In this document: in pieces, positions 11,700 to 22,120 of the stretch
Position numbering within the stretch: the first letter of the stretch is position 1
Layout of the letters: the number at the start of each line of letters is the position of its first letter
Assembly: GCA_026119855.1 (NCBI GenBank)
Contig: JAOWBW010000487.1
Span: forward strand, 124,001-188,000
Length of the DNA: 64,000 nt
Reading direction: 5' to 3'
From: Campanula takesimana
Lineage: Eukaryota; Streptophyta; Magnoliopsida; Asterales; Campanulaceae
Translations under genes and position numbers: made by a program
Notes under the pieces: model-generated
What the model saw: only the letters and a program-made list of their open reading frames with translations
Database searches by the model: none
What the model was told of the DNA's origin: nothing

Positions 11700-13241
11700 T
11701 ATCTACAAATATGCAAAATTTCCAAAATTTAATAAGTACCGTTTTTCATTAAAGAGATAAATAATGTATTTTTCAAACAAAATACTCCCACTAAATTATA
11801 TAACCTTTATATACATCCAATGTATAATATAATTTAATTGGGCTAAGATCCAACTTTAATTTAACTTTTGAGTCCACGGAGGCGGACCGCTCAAAAACTA
11901 AATTAATTAGGTAGACAATCATGTCAATCATATCCCATATGATTCTTAGATCCTTTTATGAGATTATTTGAGAAATCCAATTTCAAAAAGCATGTTTAAT
12001 CTCATCTTTTGCCTAGGCCCAAAACTGTTTTGACGCCTAATTAAGTCCAACCATTTTAAACGCATAGGAACCATTCAATTTAACGCACCTTGCGGAGGCA
12101 AGCCTACATTAAATTAATGAACCTCATCTTGCTCATACATGAATAAAATCAATGCACTTTGCGGAGGCGAACCCACATCAAAATCACCCATATATAAACA
12201 AGTGTTTTAATCATGGCATGGCAAAGAAGGACTTAAAACTTTCTTTGAAGGTTCATCACATATAGCATATAGCACATATATGAGCACATAATATAAACAT
12301 GTTACACATCAAGTTTAGCCACTAAATTAATCTCCATTAATTTAAGCATGATATTTATGTGTCATTAGTTTCTCTATAATTATGAGGATGAGACTATTTC
12401 AACTTCGGTTATTATTTCCAAATCAAGACAACAAGAAGTGCGGTTGAACTAAGCCATTAGGCAACCACAATCCCGCACTAATTCAAGAAACCAAGAAAGT
12501 AGTCCATGTGGCCGAAACTAAGCAATAGATGGTCTCGATGAACGTAGGCCAATTGCATTCACAATTCCACATGGATCTCCAAACTTTAAATCAAGAACTT
12601 TGTTTCTCAATTTTAGTAATTATGAACTCTTCATAATTCTAATTTCGTTTTATCTTTGAAACTTTGATTGCGATCAATTTTGGGAAACACAATCTCGATG
12701 AACGAAGATTAGCCATCCAAAACTTGAACCAATCTAGGAATCACAAGACTAAAACAAATAGGAAAATCAAACCCCAAAATCCACACACAAACCAACTACC
12801 CAAAACCCATTCCAGATCATCAAGTCTGAATTGGTTCTGTTACTGGTTTTGTTGGATTTATTGAAAATTCTATATTCTGATTTTAACCAAAATCAGAACA
12901 CATTCTGCCGAGCGAGCGCCCTCCTGGTTATGACCAAGCGCGCGCCTGAATGGTCAGAATAGAATAGAATTTTAAAGTTCGAAAATTTTGTCTCAAATTA
13001 TTTTTCCCCGATTATTAAAACTTTGATCCAATCAAAAATCAATAATCGAAATAATTCAGAATCCACCATAATTTTTTTTATTGCGATTGAATCGTGCGAT
13101 TAAAGTTGCAAAACAATAAACCACATAAAATCACAAAACACATAAGCATCATATATTCCAATATTCATATCATGCAAGGCACATAAACAATTTATATACT
13201 CATAACATGATCCAAGTATTGAATTAATCAACATGAACGGG
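11700..13241 (-). other. 5' leader of copia element G
   Basis: This is AT-rich sequence of about 1.5 kb between the primer-binding site and gag, with no convincing coding potential (the ORF at 12664-12864 shows no family features). It aligns in parts with the leader of element F (27666-29132), for example the block around 11930-12020 against 28800-28920. It holds another GC-rich pair (GAGCGCCCTCC and AGCGCGCGCC at about 12913-12945) that parallels the GC-rich pairs in the LTR. Confidence 0.8.
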
Positions 13242-13253
13242 GCTCTGATACCA
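13242..13253 (-). other. primer-binding site of element G (initiator tRNA-Met type)
   Basis: On the minus strand it reads TGGTATCAGAGC, the common plant primer site complementary to the 3' end of initiator tRNA-Met. It lies one base from the LTR edge at 13255. Confidence 0.9.
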
Positions 13254-13254
13254 C

Positions 13255-14771
13255 TGTTGGGTTTCGATCAAACATGCGCAGCGGAATATAGCAATTAAAA
13301 TTTTATTAAACCCAAAGCCATGGATCCGCTCATATGATTAAATCAAATACAATATAATGAATAAAGGAAAAACTAACCCTTGATGACTATCAAAGTTTTC
13401 TTCGGTCTTGGTGGAGAAACTTGAAGACTTGATCACGATCACAAAGCTTGAACACGAACTTTGGAGATGATGATTTTCACCCTCTAGCGGTATCCACACT
13501 TCGAACGAATATCAAAGGAGCTTCTTTGATCTTGGTTGCTAGACCAATATTATGAAACACACTTTCACAATATAATAAAGAACTATATGGAATTTATTTG
13601 TGAATTATTTTGTTCCTCAATCAATGATATCTTAGAACAAAATAAAACCTCTCTCAAACTCTTTGAGACTCACAAAAGCACTAGTCAATATGGTCTGGCC
13701 GAATTGGTGTTTTTATACACAATTAAGACCTATTCCAAATAGGTAACTTGTGCCAAAAACCTTTCCTAATCAAATTAGGAATTTTCCTGTCGGCATACCG
13801 GGCGCCCGCCTGGTCTTACCCAGGCGCCCGCTCATTTGGCCAGAAGGTCAAGTTTCTTTTCGGCTTGTTCAAGCGCCCGCCTGGTGCAACCCAAGCGCCC
13901 GCTTGGTTGACCAGGAGGCCCAGAACTTTTCCAAAATTCCTTTGAGATCCTTCGACCCTAAATACCAATATAGTCCTTTTATTTAGGATTCGTTCTATTG
14001 TGTGTGACCCTCTAGGATTATACTAAGTTGGCAATGGGCTCAAACATGATTCCATAAGATATGATTAGGTTCTAGCAAACCGTCATACCTACCCAAATAG
14101 TATAACTAGATACAAGTTCGCATTCCTTTAGAATATGTCACAATCCCTTTGTCCACGATGTCATTGAACACAAGTCATGGTCAAACAGTCAACTTGTTTT
14201 GTTCAATACTTTCTCGATTCCGAATATGTTGATAATTCAAATGCTATTGATCTAATCAATCCATTTGAGTTCGGCCGAACATTTCATCAACATCATTCCT
14301 TCGAGGGGCCCAAGCTTGACATCTCTCCGTGGAGGGACAAATTCATTTAGCTTATTATTCTTCCCAACGGGAATCCGATTATGCCAATCATACCCTTTAT
14401 AACTACCGTGTTAAGGTAGCGTTTGAATATGTCAAACACAATGTTCATCAAGTGGAAGACTATAATAACTTCATGTCTAAGGATTCAAATGACATAACTA
14501 ATATGAGATATATGTACGACATAGACCATGACATAAATCTCATACAACGGGTCATGTCCAGTACCTTGTTCCAAACAAGTACTCATAAATCTAACATGAT
14601 CATCCCATGATCATTTAGCCTTTATACTAGTGCTTAATAAGTACTAGGGACGGGGAATTATTATAAGTAAACATGAACAACAATAATAATCAAAACATCT
14701 CTTTATTGATATGAAATAAATGATAACAATTACAACGTTTATTAAACGTGCCTAGGGCACCACTACCAACA
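13255..14771 (-). repeat. 5' LTR of copia element G
   Basis: It is 1517 bp and nearly identical to 6222-7739. It carries the same two pairs of GCGCCCGCC-type nonamers (about 13801-13908). Differences by eye include one A lost in a run near 13933 and about a dozen substitutions. It contains no gene. Confidence 0.92.
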
Positions 14772-14880
14772 GCGGGACCCAGAGGACCGTCTGCTGAAGT
14801 GCGGGACCCGAAGGACCGTTTGCTGAAGTGCGGGACCTAGAGGACCGTCTGCTGAAGTGCGGGACCTAGAGGACCGTTTG
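14772..14880. repeat. 29-bp tandem array in 3' UTR of B/C, second block
   Basis: Four further 29-bp units (GGACCGTCTGCTGAAGTGCG type) continue the array that was split by element G. The first five bases are the GCGGG target duplication. The array ends at the last GGACCGTTTGCT near 14881. Confidence 0.85.
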
Positions 14881-15511
14881 CTTTGGATGGATGTAGATTT
14901 TGTTCGATGAAGAAGCAGTGATTCTGTGGCTCATCCCGGACCAGATTGTTGTCGTGAGTCGTACTTTGACTGTTTGACTTTGACTTTTGATGGGGTGCGG
15001 GCACAGTTGACTGCAGAGTGCTTTGTGCTGGGGATGAATTGTAAAAAACTGATCTTTGAGAAAATAAAAGACACCCTACTTTGAATGGGAGTTTCTATCT
15101 AATTTCAGTTTTTAGACATGCTTTAAGGGCGGACCAAATTAATGTGTGCCCAGCTGGGTGTTTGCTGTCGTCGTTTGAGCTTCCCTTGTTGCTGGGATTG
15201 TTCTTTTCTGCAGGTTGAAGGTGCTGGAATACCCGGGTTCTGTTCTGAACTGACAAAGGCTATTTCTGGAGTATTTTCTACCTGGGACGCGGGAGCTTCC
15301 TCTCTTGGATACGGGACGCGCTCGCCTTGTAAACTGGTGTCGGGAGGCGCGTGCCTCTGGGAGGCGGAATTCAGGGCCTGATATTTGCTGACCAAAAGAT
15401 CCCCCAACAGCTATAATATCAGCTCCTGGTTGATAATTCGACTCCAACAGCCTTTTTCTGCCATTTTGAACACCGTTTTATTGTTCAATTTTACTTGTGA
15501 TCTTCTTTCCC
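14881..15511 (+). other. region upstream of the antisense ORF of B/C
   Basis: This is noncoding sequence of about 630 bp between the satellite array and the antisense ORF. It holds a GC-rich block with GGCGCGTGCCTCTGGGAGGCGG near 15340-15370, the same motif type as in Tat LTRs and leaders. Overlapping ORFs on both strands (15123-15447) show no family features. As the 5' flank of a plus-strand ORF it could contain that ORF's promoter, but I see no firm TATA box. Confidence 0.5.
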
Positions 15512-16905
15512 ATGGCTTCCAACCTTTTTAGTCTTGGTGCCGAGGTCGTCAAGAGTTACGAGAAGGATTTGTCGACATTTGTTTATTCTTTCAAGACCCA
15601 TCCCAAGAATGCTTTCATCAAAGATTTCGGATTTCGAATTCTTTTTACTTTGCGAACATTGAAGCCGGATTGGGATTTGTTGAAGGCTGCTGTATCCTTC
15701 TGGGATTGTGATAGCCATGCTTTCAACTTTTTGGCTAATGAAATGGTGCTGACTGTCGATGATTTTGGGGCCATTTTGGGCATGCCTTTGGCAGGTCGGA
15801 TTGCCGTCCCTAAGTATCATCGCGGTGTTGTTGATTCTTGGGTTGACCTCCTGAATCTCCCTGTTGGAGAGGTGAAGAAGATGATGCACGGGACCGTTGT
15901 TGACATAATTGAGCTTCCGATGTTTTTCAGTTTGCATTCGGAAGATGTCGCGGTTCAGTCCTTTAAGAGAAATGCCATGGCTGTCTGCCTTTTCAGCGAG
16001 GTTTTGTTTGTCACTCCTCTGGGTACTGCGGATGCGCAGTTGGCTGAGATCGTGTTACAGGCGAAAGGACAGCGATTTAGCATAGTTCCGCTCATTGTAG
16101 GAGAGACCTTGCATGGTTTGGACGAGTTGCACCGTACAGGCGAGATGCGACGAGGAATCTCCTTGCTTTTGACCATATGGCTTCGGGAGCATTTCAGGCT
16201 TTATGCGGCGGATGGCGACCTTTCTCCTTTTTCTGTCCATAGGCGACGGTTGCTGATTAGAGATTTGACCGAAGAGGGTTGGAGGAGATTTTTTTGCTTC
16301 TCTTTTTACAGCTGACATTGAGTGGTGCCCTTGGGGTCTTCGCCCTTTTGTGGAGTGGACCCTCGGTTTTCAGCATGTTGTTCTACCCGGATTGAGGGAC
16401 TCTTCGCTTTATCAGCCAGAACGGGTTTTGAGACAGTTCGGTCGTCAGCAAATAATTCCTTTCCCGAAGAATGGGGTATTTCGTCCAGTTTCTTATATGG
16501 GTCCAGACTTCTCGAATGAGCTTCAGTTGGCTTGGGGAGATGATCCTGACCGTTGGGCTTCCGCTCCATTGCACCGGGGCAGTATTTTTCTTCCTGAGAG
16601 TTACTTGGATCATTTGCTTGGTATCGTCTACCGTGGCATTACTTGGGTAGATGCTCTTCGGGCTGAGTTGCTAGGAAGGGATTTTGAGCCCAGCAGTGCT
16701 TTGAGGTACAAGGAAGCTGCTGCTGATGTGAACAACATTCTGACCGACCCTTTCGGTACCCTTTTGGATGACTTTTATGCTCGGAGGCGCTCGGTTGCGT
16801 AGAAGATATCGGTCCGCATCAGTGTCCCTAGGCCTCCCAAGAAGAGTAGGGTTGATGGTCGTTCGGGTGGTCCTTCAAAGGCCAAGAGAAAATTAGATTT
16901 TTCCT
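15512..16905 (+). pseudogene. antisense ORF (plant mobile domain / DUF7745-like) of B/C
   Basis: The ORF lies opposite to gag-pol of its host element, between integrase and the 3' LTR, as known for additional antisense ORFs in Tat elements. The ATG at 15512 starts M-A-S-N-L-F-S-L-G. It aligns along its length with the antisense ORF of element A: A-A-V-S-F-W-D against A-A-A-S-F-W-D, I-V-P-L-I-V-G-E-T-L-H-G-L-D against I-V-P-L-I-L-G-E-T-L-H-G-M-D, and L-L-T-I-W-L-R-E against L-L-T-L-W-L-R-E. The family resembles plant mobile domain proteins; the function is unknown. One extra T in a T-run at about 16289-16295 shifts the frame (first part ends at 16315, second runs 16350-16802). A TAG at 16801 precedes a basic tail ending K-R-K-L-D-F-S at 16905. 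AATAAA at 17020-17025 could serve as its poly(A) signal. Confidence 0.75.
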
Positions 16906-17086
16906 AGTACCCCCGAGAGATTGTAATTAAAATAGACCACTTGTTTTAAGATTTTAATGTTTTAAGTCTTTTAGTAGCTCAACGTTTCCATTGTAACGAT
17001 AAAAATAGTTCAAGAAATGAATAAAAATTGCATCTCGTTAATTTGAAATGATTTGGGTATTTGTTTATGTTTTAGACCGCACCCGA

Positions 17087-17303
17087 AGGTTGCCTACGTT
17101 CCTCCAGTGTAGAGGCTCAGGTCTCCGTAGTTCAAACAAACGAAGACCATTTTTTTTTTTTTTTTTGTGTGCACCCTGTTTTTTGCCTAGACCGCCCTTT
17201 CGGGTTTTCAATCTAGCGGGCTTATTTTTTGCACGTGCTTTAATTTTTGCCTAGGCCGCCCTTGCGGGTTTTCAACCTAGCGAGCTCTTTTTTTTTTTTT
17301 TTT
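17087..17303 (-). ncRNA. conserved stem-loops between integrase and antisense ORF, B/C
   Basis: Three potential hairpins are read on the minus strand. The one at 17094-17130 pairs CTACG with CGTAG outside and CCTC with GAGG inside. The one at 17187-17216 pairs CTAGA/TCTAG with inner CCC/GGG. The one at 17251-17280 pairs CTAGG/CCTAG with inner CCC/GGG. Element A has one counterpart of each type just after its integrase, with paired changes that keep the stems. Long T-runs (17149-17166 and 17287-17303) flank the hairpins. This may be an RNA structure or a 3'-end signal shared by two convergent transcripts; that role is inference. It is not a known ncRNA gene. Confidence 0.5.
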
Positions 17304-17315
17304 GGTCTTCGTTTG

Positions 17316-19430
17316 TTAGACGTAAAATCTCTTCAATTTGTCAAGGTTGACTTTCTTTGGCAGCTGATCTCCGTCTATGTCCACAAGTCGGACTGCACCG
17401 CCGCTTAGTATCTTCTTGACTACGTACAGACCAATCCATCGGGGTCCCCATTTTCCAAGGGGGTTCATGGCATTAGGAGGGTGTTGTCTTAGGACCAAAT
17501 CTCCCACACTGATGTTTCGGGGCTTCACCCTTTTGTTGAAAGCCCTAGCCATCCTTTGTTGATAAGCCCTCGTACGCTCGATTGCCCTTAGCCTTTTCTC
17601 GTCGAGTAGGGCTAGCTGTTCACATCGACTTTGCATCCAGTCGACTTCGTTGACTTGGTTCTCAAGGAGGACCCGTAGGGATGGAACTTCGAGCTCTATT
17701 GGTAGTACAGCTTCGGAACCATATACCAGTGCATAAGGAGTTTCTCCAGTCGCTGTCCGTATCGACGTGCGGTAGCCCCATAACGCTAGAGGTAGCTTTT
17801 CGGGCCAATCCCTTCCAGTGGAGGCCATTTTCTTCACAATGGTCTCGATTGTCTTATTAGCTGCCTCGACCGCGCCGTTTGCTTGAGGGCGGTATAGAGA
17901 TGACTTATGCTTAGTGATCTTGTATTCTACCAGGAGTGTGTCCATCTCTTTCTCGAAGTGAGAGCCGTTGTCTGAGATGATCTCATGAGGAACGCCGTAT
18001 CGGCACATGATGTGGGTTTTCACGAATTCGGCCACTTTCTTGGCGTTGAGAACTCGGTAAGCCTGTGCTTCGACCCATTTTGTAAAATAGTCCATGGCTA
18101 CTAGGACGAAAGATTGTCCGTTGCTTCCAGTAGGGTGAACTTTGCCGATGATGTCTATGCCCCAACAAGAGAAAGGCCAAGGCGTAGTCATATTGTAAAG
18201 CTGTGAGGATGGAGCGTGCTGTAGATTGGCATGGAATTGGCATTTAGCGCACCTCTTGACTTTCTCGATGCAGTCCCTTTCCATAGTACTCCAATAATAA
18301 CCCATGCGGAGTATCTTCTTGGTCAACATAAACCCATTCATGTGAGGCCCACATTCACCTTCGTGGATCTCATGCATTATTTCTTGAGCTTCGGTCTCAT
18401 TTACGCATAGGAGATTGATCCCTTCATGGTGCCTTTTGTAGACTCTGTCCCCAATCAGTACATATCGGGAGGCTAGTCTTTGCAACGCCATTTGAGACTT
18501 CTTATTGCTATTCTCGGGATAAGCACCATCCTTGAGGAAATTCATGATATCCGTGTACCACGGGGAGTTTGTTTGGACCTCGTTGATCTCGATACTCATG
18601 CAGTATGCCGGACTGTTCCTTCGGGAAATTTTGAAGGGCTTCACCATTTTACCCTCAGGTATTTCAACCTGTGAAGCGATGGTGGCTAGTGCATCAGCAA
18701 AACGGTTTTTGTCCCTTGGCAGGTAATTGAAGGTGATTTCTTGAAACTTTTCAACCAACTCCTCAAGATGTTGACCATACCATTGCAGAGGCGAGTCTTG
18801 AATCTTCCACTTTCCGGATGTCTGGTTGATGATGAGCAAGGAATCACCGAATACTTCTAAACTTGTGACATTTCTTTCGAGGGCTACTTCGAGCCCCGCT
18901 ATGCAAGCTTCGTACTCAGCGTTGTTGTTAGTGGCTTCAAATTCAAGGCGGATGGCGAATGGAGTATACATGTCCTTTGGATCAACAAGTAACATCCCTA
19001 TGCCATACCCATGCTTATTGGCTGCACCATCGAATAAAAGTTGCCACTTATTTTCTTCTGTTGTAGCGCAAATTAAATGCTCGTCGGGGAACTGTACATC
19101 TTCCCCCTTCACTTCGTCACACGGAAATTCAGCAAGCTGATCACTGAACACTTTCCCCCTGATGGATTTGAGTGTGACGTAAGTGATATCGTAGCCTGCG
19201 AGCATGAAATACCATTTGGCTATTCTTGTTGACATGAAAGGCTTTTCGAAGATGTAGCGGAGCGGGTCCACTTTTGCTACTAACTTGATTGGGAAGGCTT
19301 CCATGTAATGCTTGAGATTTTGAGTAACCCAAACCAATGCAGCACAAGACTTCTCTAAGACAGAGTAATTCTTTTCAGCTCCTTGAAACCGTCGGCTGAC
19401 AAAGTAGATAGCATTCTCTTTTGTGGAGTC
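17316..19430 (-). CDS. RNase H, archaeal-type RNase H and integrase, B/C
   Basis: One open frame runs from after a stop at 19431 to TAG before 17316. In order: the end of the RT-linked RNase H (F-V-S-R-R-F-Q-G, T-Q-N-L-K-H-Y); a second, archaeal-type RNase H (L-L-F-D-G-A-A-N-K-H-G-Y-G, N-N-N-A-E-Y-E-A, L-E-V-F-G-D-S, F-A-D-A-L-A); integrase zinc finger (H-E-G-E-C-G-P-H...C-A-K-C); catalytic core with Asp in G-I-D-I-I-G, Asp in S-D-N-G-S-H-F and Glu in G-A-V-E-A-A-N-K; and a C-terminal W-I-G-L-Y-V-V-K DNA-binding part. All three integrase acidic residues are present. The doubled RNase H is typical of the Tat lineage. The in-frame TGA at 19431-19433 fits CGA to TGA. Confidence 0.9.
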   Translation of the reverse strand, partial: DSTKENAIYFVSRRFQGAEKNYSVLEKSCAALVWVTQNLKHYMEAFPIKLVAKVDPLRYIFEKPFMSTRIAKWYFMLAGYDITYVTLKSIRGKVFSDQLAEFPCDEVKGEDVQFPDEHLICATTEENKWQLLFDGAANKHGYGIGMLLVDPKDMYTPFAIRLEFEATNNNAEYEACIAGLEVALERNVTSLEVFGDSLLIINQTSGKWKIQDSPLQWYGQHLEELVEKFQEITFNYLPRDKNRFADALATIASQVEIPEGKMVKPFKISRRNSPAYCMSIEINEVQTNSPWYTDIMNFLKDGAYPENSNKKSQMALQRLASRYVLIGDRVYKRHHEGINLLCVNETEAQEIMHEIHEGECGPHMNGFMLTKKILRMGYYWSTMERDCIEKVKRCAKCQFHANLQHAPSSQLYNMTTPWPFSCWGIDIIGKVHPTGSNGQSFVLVAMDYFTKWVEAQAYRVLNAKKVAEFVKTHIMCRYGVPHEIISDNGSHFEKEMDTLLVEYKITKHKSSLYRPQANGAVEAANKTIETIVKKMASTGRDWPEKLPLALWGYRTSIRTATGETPYALVYGSEAVLPIELEVPSLRVLLENQVNEVDWMQSRCEQLALLDEKRLRAIERTRAYQQRMARAFNKRVKPRNISVGDLVLRQHPPNAMNPLGKWGPRWIGLYVVKKILSGGAVRLVDIDGDQLPKKVNLDKLKRFYV

Positions 19431-19814
19431 TCACTGTTCTTGTGCTAACATAGCCCCTAGGGCTTCATCATTGACAGTGGGATAGAGCAAGAGAGGCTTC
19501 TCTTCGTGTGGTGGAACCAAAACTGGAGGGCATGTCAAGTAATGCTTCACTTGGTCGAAGGCTTCTTGGCATGCATTGGTCCATTCTAGAGCCACATTCT
19601 TTTTTAGTAGCTTGAAGATTGGCTCACACATGGAAGTGAGTTGGTGCACAAACCGACTGATGTATTGAAGTCTGCCCATGAAACCTTTGATTTCTTTCTG
19701 CGTCCTTGGGGGAGGCATGTCAATGATTGCCTTGATCTTGGAGGGATCAGCTTCAATTCCTCTTTCAGTGACCATGTAACCTAGAACTTTCCTCTGATGA
19801 CCCCAAAAGTGCAC
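19431..19814 (-). pseudogene. RT connection and first RNase H segment, B/C
   Basis: The segment has the conserved V-L-G-Y-M-V-T-E-R-G-I, F-M-G-R-L-Q-Y-I-S-R-F and P-L-L-L-Y-P-T-V blocks, the link between RT thumb and the Ty3-type RNase H. It is one base out of frame with the RT palm before it (a G seems lost in the V-I-R-G-K-V-L-G block near 19795-19800) and is separated from the following frame by a single TGA. Element A has the same blocks at 39830-40150. Confidence 0.85.
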
Positions 19815-20275
19815 TTTGCGGGATTGAGTCTCATCTTGTGTTGTCGAAGCCTTTCAAAGAATTTGCGAAGATCGATCAAATGTTGACCATTGGTTCCCTT
19901 TGAATGGATGATCATGTCGTCTGCATAGACCTCGATCTCTTTATGAATCATGTCATGAAATAGATCAGTAACAGCCCTCTGGTAAGTAGCCCCAGTGTTC
20001 CTTAGTCCGAACGGCATGACTGTGTAGCAGAAAGTGCCCCACGGAGTTGTGAAAGCTGTCTTGTGTTGATCCTCTTCGGACATGAGAATCTGATTGTAAC
20101 CGGCAATACCGTCCACAAATGAGCGGACTTCATATTTGGCAGTTGAATCGACGAGCATGTCGATGTTTGGTAGTGGAAAATCATCTTTCGGGGAAGCTTT
20201 GTTCAAATCCCGGAAGTCACACAAACTCGAACCTTGCTGTTTGCCTTTCTGACTGTCACAATGTTGGCTAGCCAA
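19781..20275 (-). pseudogene. reverse transcriptase palm, B/C
   Basis: This is the palm and fingers of the Ty3/gypsy reverse transcriptase. F-R-D-L-N-K-A-S-P-K-D-D-F-P-L-P is near the start, F-V-D-G-I-A-G-Y-N-Q-I in the middle, and the catalytic Y-A-D-D at 19916-19927. The catalytic aspartates are intact. The frame at the left side begins after a small deletion in the C-V-D-F-R-D-L block near 20235, and at the right side ends with a frameshift near 19795. The enzyme would copy element RNA into DNA, but this copy cannot give a continuous polyprotein. Confidence 0.88.
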
Positions 20276-20546
20276 GTCGGATACTCAATGACTTTGATGA
20301 AACCCACACTGAGGAGCTTTTCAATCTCTTCTTTGACTTATAGAGACCATTCTGGCTTGATCTTTCTGAGCTTCTGCTTTACTGGCTTGGCGTCCTCTCT
20401 GATCGGAATTCTGTGCTCCGCGACCTTTCTGTCCGAACCCGGCATGGCTTTGTACGACCATGCGAATACATCCACAAATTCTCTGAGCAGTGCAGTCAAT
20501 TTGTCTTTGTCTCCCCCTTGAAGAAGCTGCCAATCTTCGTTTCTTT
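20276..20546 (-). pseudogene. linker and RT N-terminus, B/C (frameshifted)
   Basis: Read on the minus strand after a one-base frameshift near 20530, this stretch encodes L-R-E-F-V-D-V-F-A-W-S-Y-K-A-M-P-G, K-P-V-K-Q-K-L-R-K-I-K-P-E-W and V-G-F-I-K-V-I-E-Y-P-T-W-L-A-N-I-V, the conserved entry into Ty3/gypsy RT. A TAA stands in the W-S-L-Y-V-K block near 20341. Element A has the same blocks split between about 4420-4504 and 39213-39350. Confidence 0.8.
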
Positions 20547-21109
20547 CGGCTCTTCGTCGGTACCCAGATTAACAACATGCAATTCCTCATCAGCCCCTGG
20601 ACCATTTTCACCACGACAACGAACCTGTTGAGCTAGTTCATTTAGGTATGTTATGTTTTCGTGGTCTATTTCATCATAATTTGAATCGTTATTAACTTGT
20701 TCATTAAGTTCGTTATTAGTTAATTCATCATTTATGATGTTTGCAATCTCGGGGTACTCAGAAATATCGAATTTTTCATTAGCAAAGAAAGGAAACACAC
20801 GCTTGGCAATTGCCTCCATATCCTCTTGGATGAGGGCATTAGAAACACTCTCAGACTCGAAAGTAAGTGTGAGCCGCTCTTCCTTTGTTGCTGTACGGGG
20901 TATGCAACCCATTTCTCGGACCAAGAAATCTTCGGACACTAAGGGCCCCTTCGTTGAATACCAGTTGTTGATTGGCTCGGAGCTTGGCGGGATCTCACTG
21001 ATGGTTTCCTTTCTGACAACGGTGTCGTAGATGGCGTTGACTTGACAATCGTCCATGATGGCAAATTCTTCGAACATGGAGGCTAGATCGGATAATTCTT
21101 CCCCCACAG
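20496..21109 (-). pseudogene. protease-RT spacer, B/C (5' end cut by element D)
   Basis: The frame begins directly at the junction with the LTR of element D (21110) and runs to about 20530. It encodes the poorly conserved spacer with G-E-E-L-S-D-L-A-S-M-F-E-E-F-A near its start. Element D has the matching S-T-D-L-A-S-M-F-E-E-L-A at 34600-34630. The N-terminal residues of the nominal ORF (21110-21203) are LTR sequence and do not belong to the protein. Gag and protease of B/C are missing. Confidence 0.75.
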
Positions 21110-22101
21110 TGTAGACACCCCCCGCCTTGGACCGCTCACCCCGATTGCACATTTGATCTTGTGTTTCTCCCCATTTTAAGTGTTTCTCGTTAGTTTCTGT
21201 CACTTCCGTTAAGTTCCTGACTGACTTCGTTAAGTCCAGTGACTAAACTGAATAACAGGGCTGACTTTCTAGTCCATTCTGTCAAAATTGCCTTCTCTGA
21301 GTCGCGCGCCTCCGACAGGAGGATCCAGACGCGCGCGCCTCCTGCCCCTAAATCAGGAAGCGCGCGCCTCTGGGCGTCGGTTACAGATTTCTGGCCAGGA
21401 TTCTCTCCCTTGCTCAATTTACAGGATTTTTCCCGGGAAAGATTTCTTGGTGACTGAGTTTTGGCACCAAAAACATCTCTCTTTCACCTATAAAAACCCC
21501 CCTTTACCTCCATTTTCAAGGACCTTGGGCTCTCAATCTTACATTCTCAATAAGACACTAAAATTTCACACTTACAAAGCATTTCCAAAGGATTTCTCCA
21601 AAGAATTCATCAAGAAGTGTTTGAAGTCTCTTGAAGTCTAGGTAAAGTTATTTCTTTCCTCTTCTTAACTTCATCTCTTTTCTCTTTCTTTTTGTTTTAT
21701 CAAAGTGCAATCACCCAAATCATTTTGGGGACATGACTCTAATGATCACCTCATCTCATTGAGGTCGGTTAAGGAGTTATCTCCTACATTCCAAACTCTA
21801 TTTTAAAACCCCTTTTTATGATTTAAAGAAGAAGAAGAAGAACGTTTATCATTCATGTAGATTTTGATCAAGCAAGACCAACTTTAGTTGGGCGAGATGG
21901 GTGTTTCGGTACTTCCCATCTCGTAACCTAACCCCGAACCTCAAAACAAAGAATCTCTGTTTTCGTAATCAAACTTAGGCTATTATCAATAGGTTTTTCT
22001 TGTGTTCCTCAAAACATAGGTGGCGACTCTAAAAACAAGTCAGACATCCTAGGGTAATTCACGCGCTCTAGCCAAGCCGTGGTTCCCCCGGGGTATCTAC
22101 A
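21110..22101 (+). repeat. 5' LTR of element D
   Basis: It is 992 bp, TGTAGACACC...GTATCTACA, and related to but clearly diverged from the LTRs of B/C and H (in opposite orientation). It contains GC-rich GCGCGCGCC motifs at about 21303-21370 and the decamer GTGGCGACTC at 22020-22029, 82 bp upstream of the same decamer at the LTR/primer-site border. ORFs inside are not genes. Confidence 0.9.
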
Positions 22102-22102
22102 G

Positions 22103-22120
22103 TGGCGACTCCGCTGGGGA
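22103..22120 (+). other. primer-binding site of element D
   Basis: TGGCGACTCCGCTGGGGA lies one base after the LTR end and is identical to the sites of B/C (38196-38213) and H (60259-60276). Its complement ends in CCA as a tRNA should. I do not identify the tRNA species. Confidence 0.85.

Larger units (their letters stand above)
6222..14771 (-). mobile_element. Ty1/copia element G, complete with two LTRs
   Basis: This is a minus-strand copia retrotransposon of about 8.55 kb: LTRs 6222-7739 and 13255-14771, primer site 13242-13253, leader, gag, protease, integrase, RT and RNase H in copia order. It is closely related to element F in protein and, more distantly, in LTR sequence. The LTRs differ at roughly 15 positions by eye (about 1 percent), so it is younger than its host B/C. 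Gag and RNase H carry stops and frameshifts, so it is not autonomous. Confidence 0.93.

Noticed and set aside
17048..17254. Plus-strand ORF of 68 codons with a poly-Phe stretch
   Set aside because: It reads through the T-runs and stem-loop region after integrase. A chance frame.
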